From Aristolochia californica (lineage: Eukaryota; Streptophyta; Magnoliopsida; Piperales; Aristolochiaceae), in contig JARWKL010000015.1 of the NCBI GenBank assembly GCA_029961685.1, positions 16,552,801 through 16,616,800 of the forward strand: DNA of 64,000 bases. The letters are read 5' to 3'. The position numbers and the translations under genes were made by a program. Below are positions 63,804-64,000 of the stretch, piece by piece. Within the stretch, counting starts at the first letter, position 1, and every line of letters starts with the position of its first letter. The notes under the pieces were generated by a model. The model searched no databases. It saw only the letters and a list, made by a program, of their open reading frames with translations, and was not told where the DNA came from.

Positions 63804-64000
63804 AACTTGAGAATTTAATTTTTTCTACCCCTTGAAATTTTTGGATCATTAGGTCATTTGCATCTTCAACATGTTTCTGGAATGCAAACCCACCACATTT
63901 AAAACATGTTAGGATCTAATAGAAATCTCTTTCTTATAAAATTCCACCAAGCTATTGGGTGTTGTACTAGTGGAATTTCCCAAACAAGGATAAGAAAACT

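Larger units (their letters stand above)
61123..64000 (-). repeat. Satellite array, short subfamily, continuation right of the element
   Basis: Monomer boundaries at 61458, 61929, 62399, 62865, 63335 and 63803 (466-471 bp). From 54777 to 61458, minus 6205 bp of element and 5 bp of target duplication, leaves 471 bp, so this is the same array split by the insertion. Apart from satellite I see nothing here. Confidence 0.97.

Noticed and set aside
1..64000. CRISPR-like or defence-type repeat-spacer array
   Set aside because: The whole 0.5-kb unit is repeated, with no short repeat plus unique spacer layout and no cas-like gene. The context is eukaryotic satellite.

Overview
The window comes from constitutive heterochromatin of a plant nuclear genome. 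About 57.8 kb of the 64 kb is one AT-rich tandem satellite with a monomer of roughly half a kilobase. The remaining 6.2 kb is a single decayed Ty3/gypsy LTR retrotransposon inserted into that satellite. The plant assignment rests on the element: its LTR architecture, a primer-binding site matching the plant initiator tRNA-Met type, and pol motifs typical of plant chromoviruses. I cannot name the species. I see no host gene, tRNA, rRNA, CRISPR array or bacterial feature.

Layout. (1) 1-10543: satellite read on the + strand, monomers of about 502 bp (21 boundaries located, spacing mostly 499-505). (2) 10500-10580: a foldback junction centred on 10540 where array polarity flips. (3) 10544-54917: the same satellite on the - strand, but of a shorter subfamily of about 470 bp (95 boundaries located, mean spacing 469.4). 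(4) 54918-61122: the retrotransposon on the + strand, flanked by the 5-bp target duplication AAATT. (5) 61123-64000: the - strand satellite resumes in register. Removing the element and one target copy leaves a 471-bp monomer, exactly the family length. The two subfamilies differ by three block indels (about 11, 16 and 4 bp) that account for the whole 31-bp difference.

The satellite is organised in higher-order repeats that change along the window: a tetramer of about 2.0 kb and a dimer of about 1.0 kb in the + array; 7/14-monomer periods at 10.6-18.3 kb, 9-10-monomer periods at about 29-45 kb, a tetramer of about 1.88 kb at 46-52 kb, and a dimer at 62-64 kb in the - array. Nearly every monomer carries a 43-bp dyad (AACATGTTT, 25 nt, AAACATGTT) around a GCATGC core.

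The retrotransposon has gag, protease, reverse transcriptase, RNase H, integrase and a probable C-terminal chromodomain in the Ty3/gypsy order. It cannot move by itself: the reading frame is broken by three single-base frameshifts and eleven stop codons (nine TAG, two TGA), and integrase has lost residues between catalytic positions. Its LTRs are roughly 94-95% identical by hand alignment. I found no new protein-coding or immune-type system. The unusual content is structural: the polarity-plus-subfamily switch, the conserved dyad, the shifting higher-order periods and hybrid monomers.
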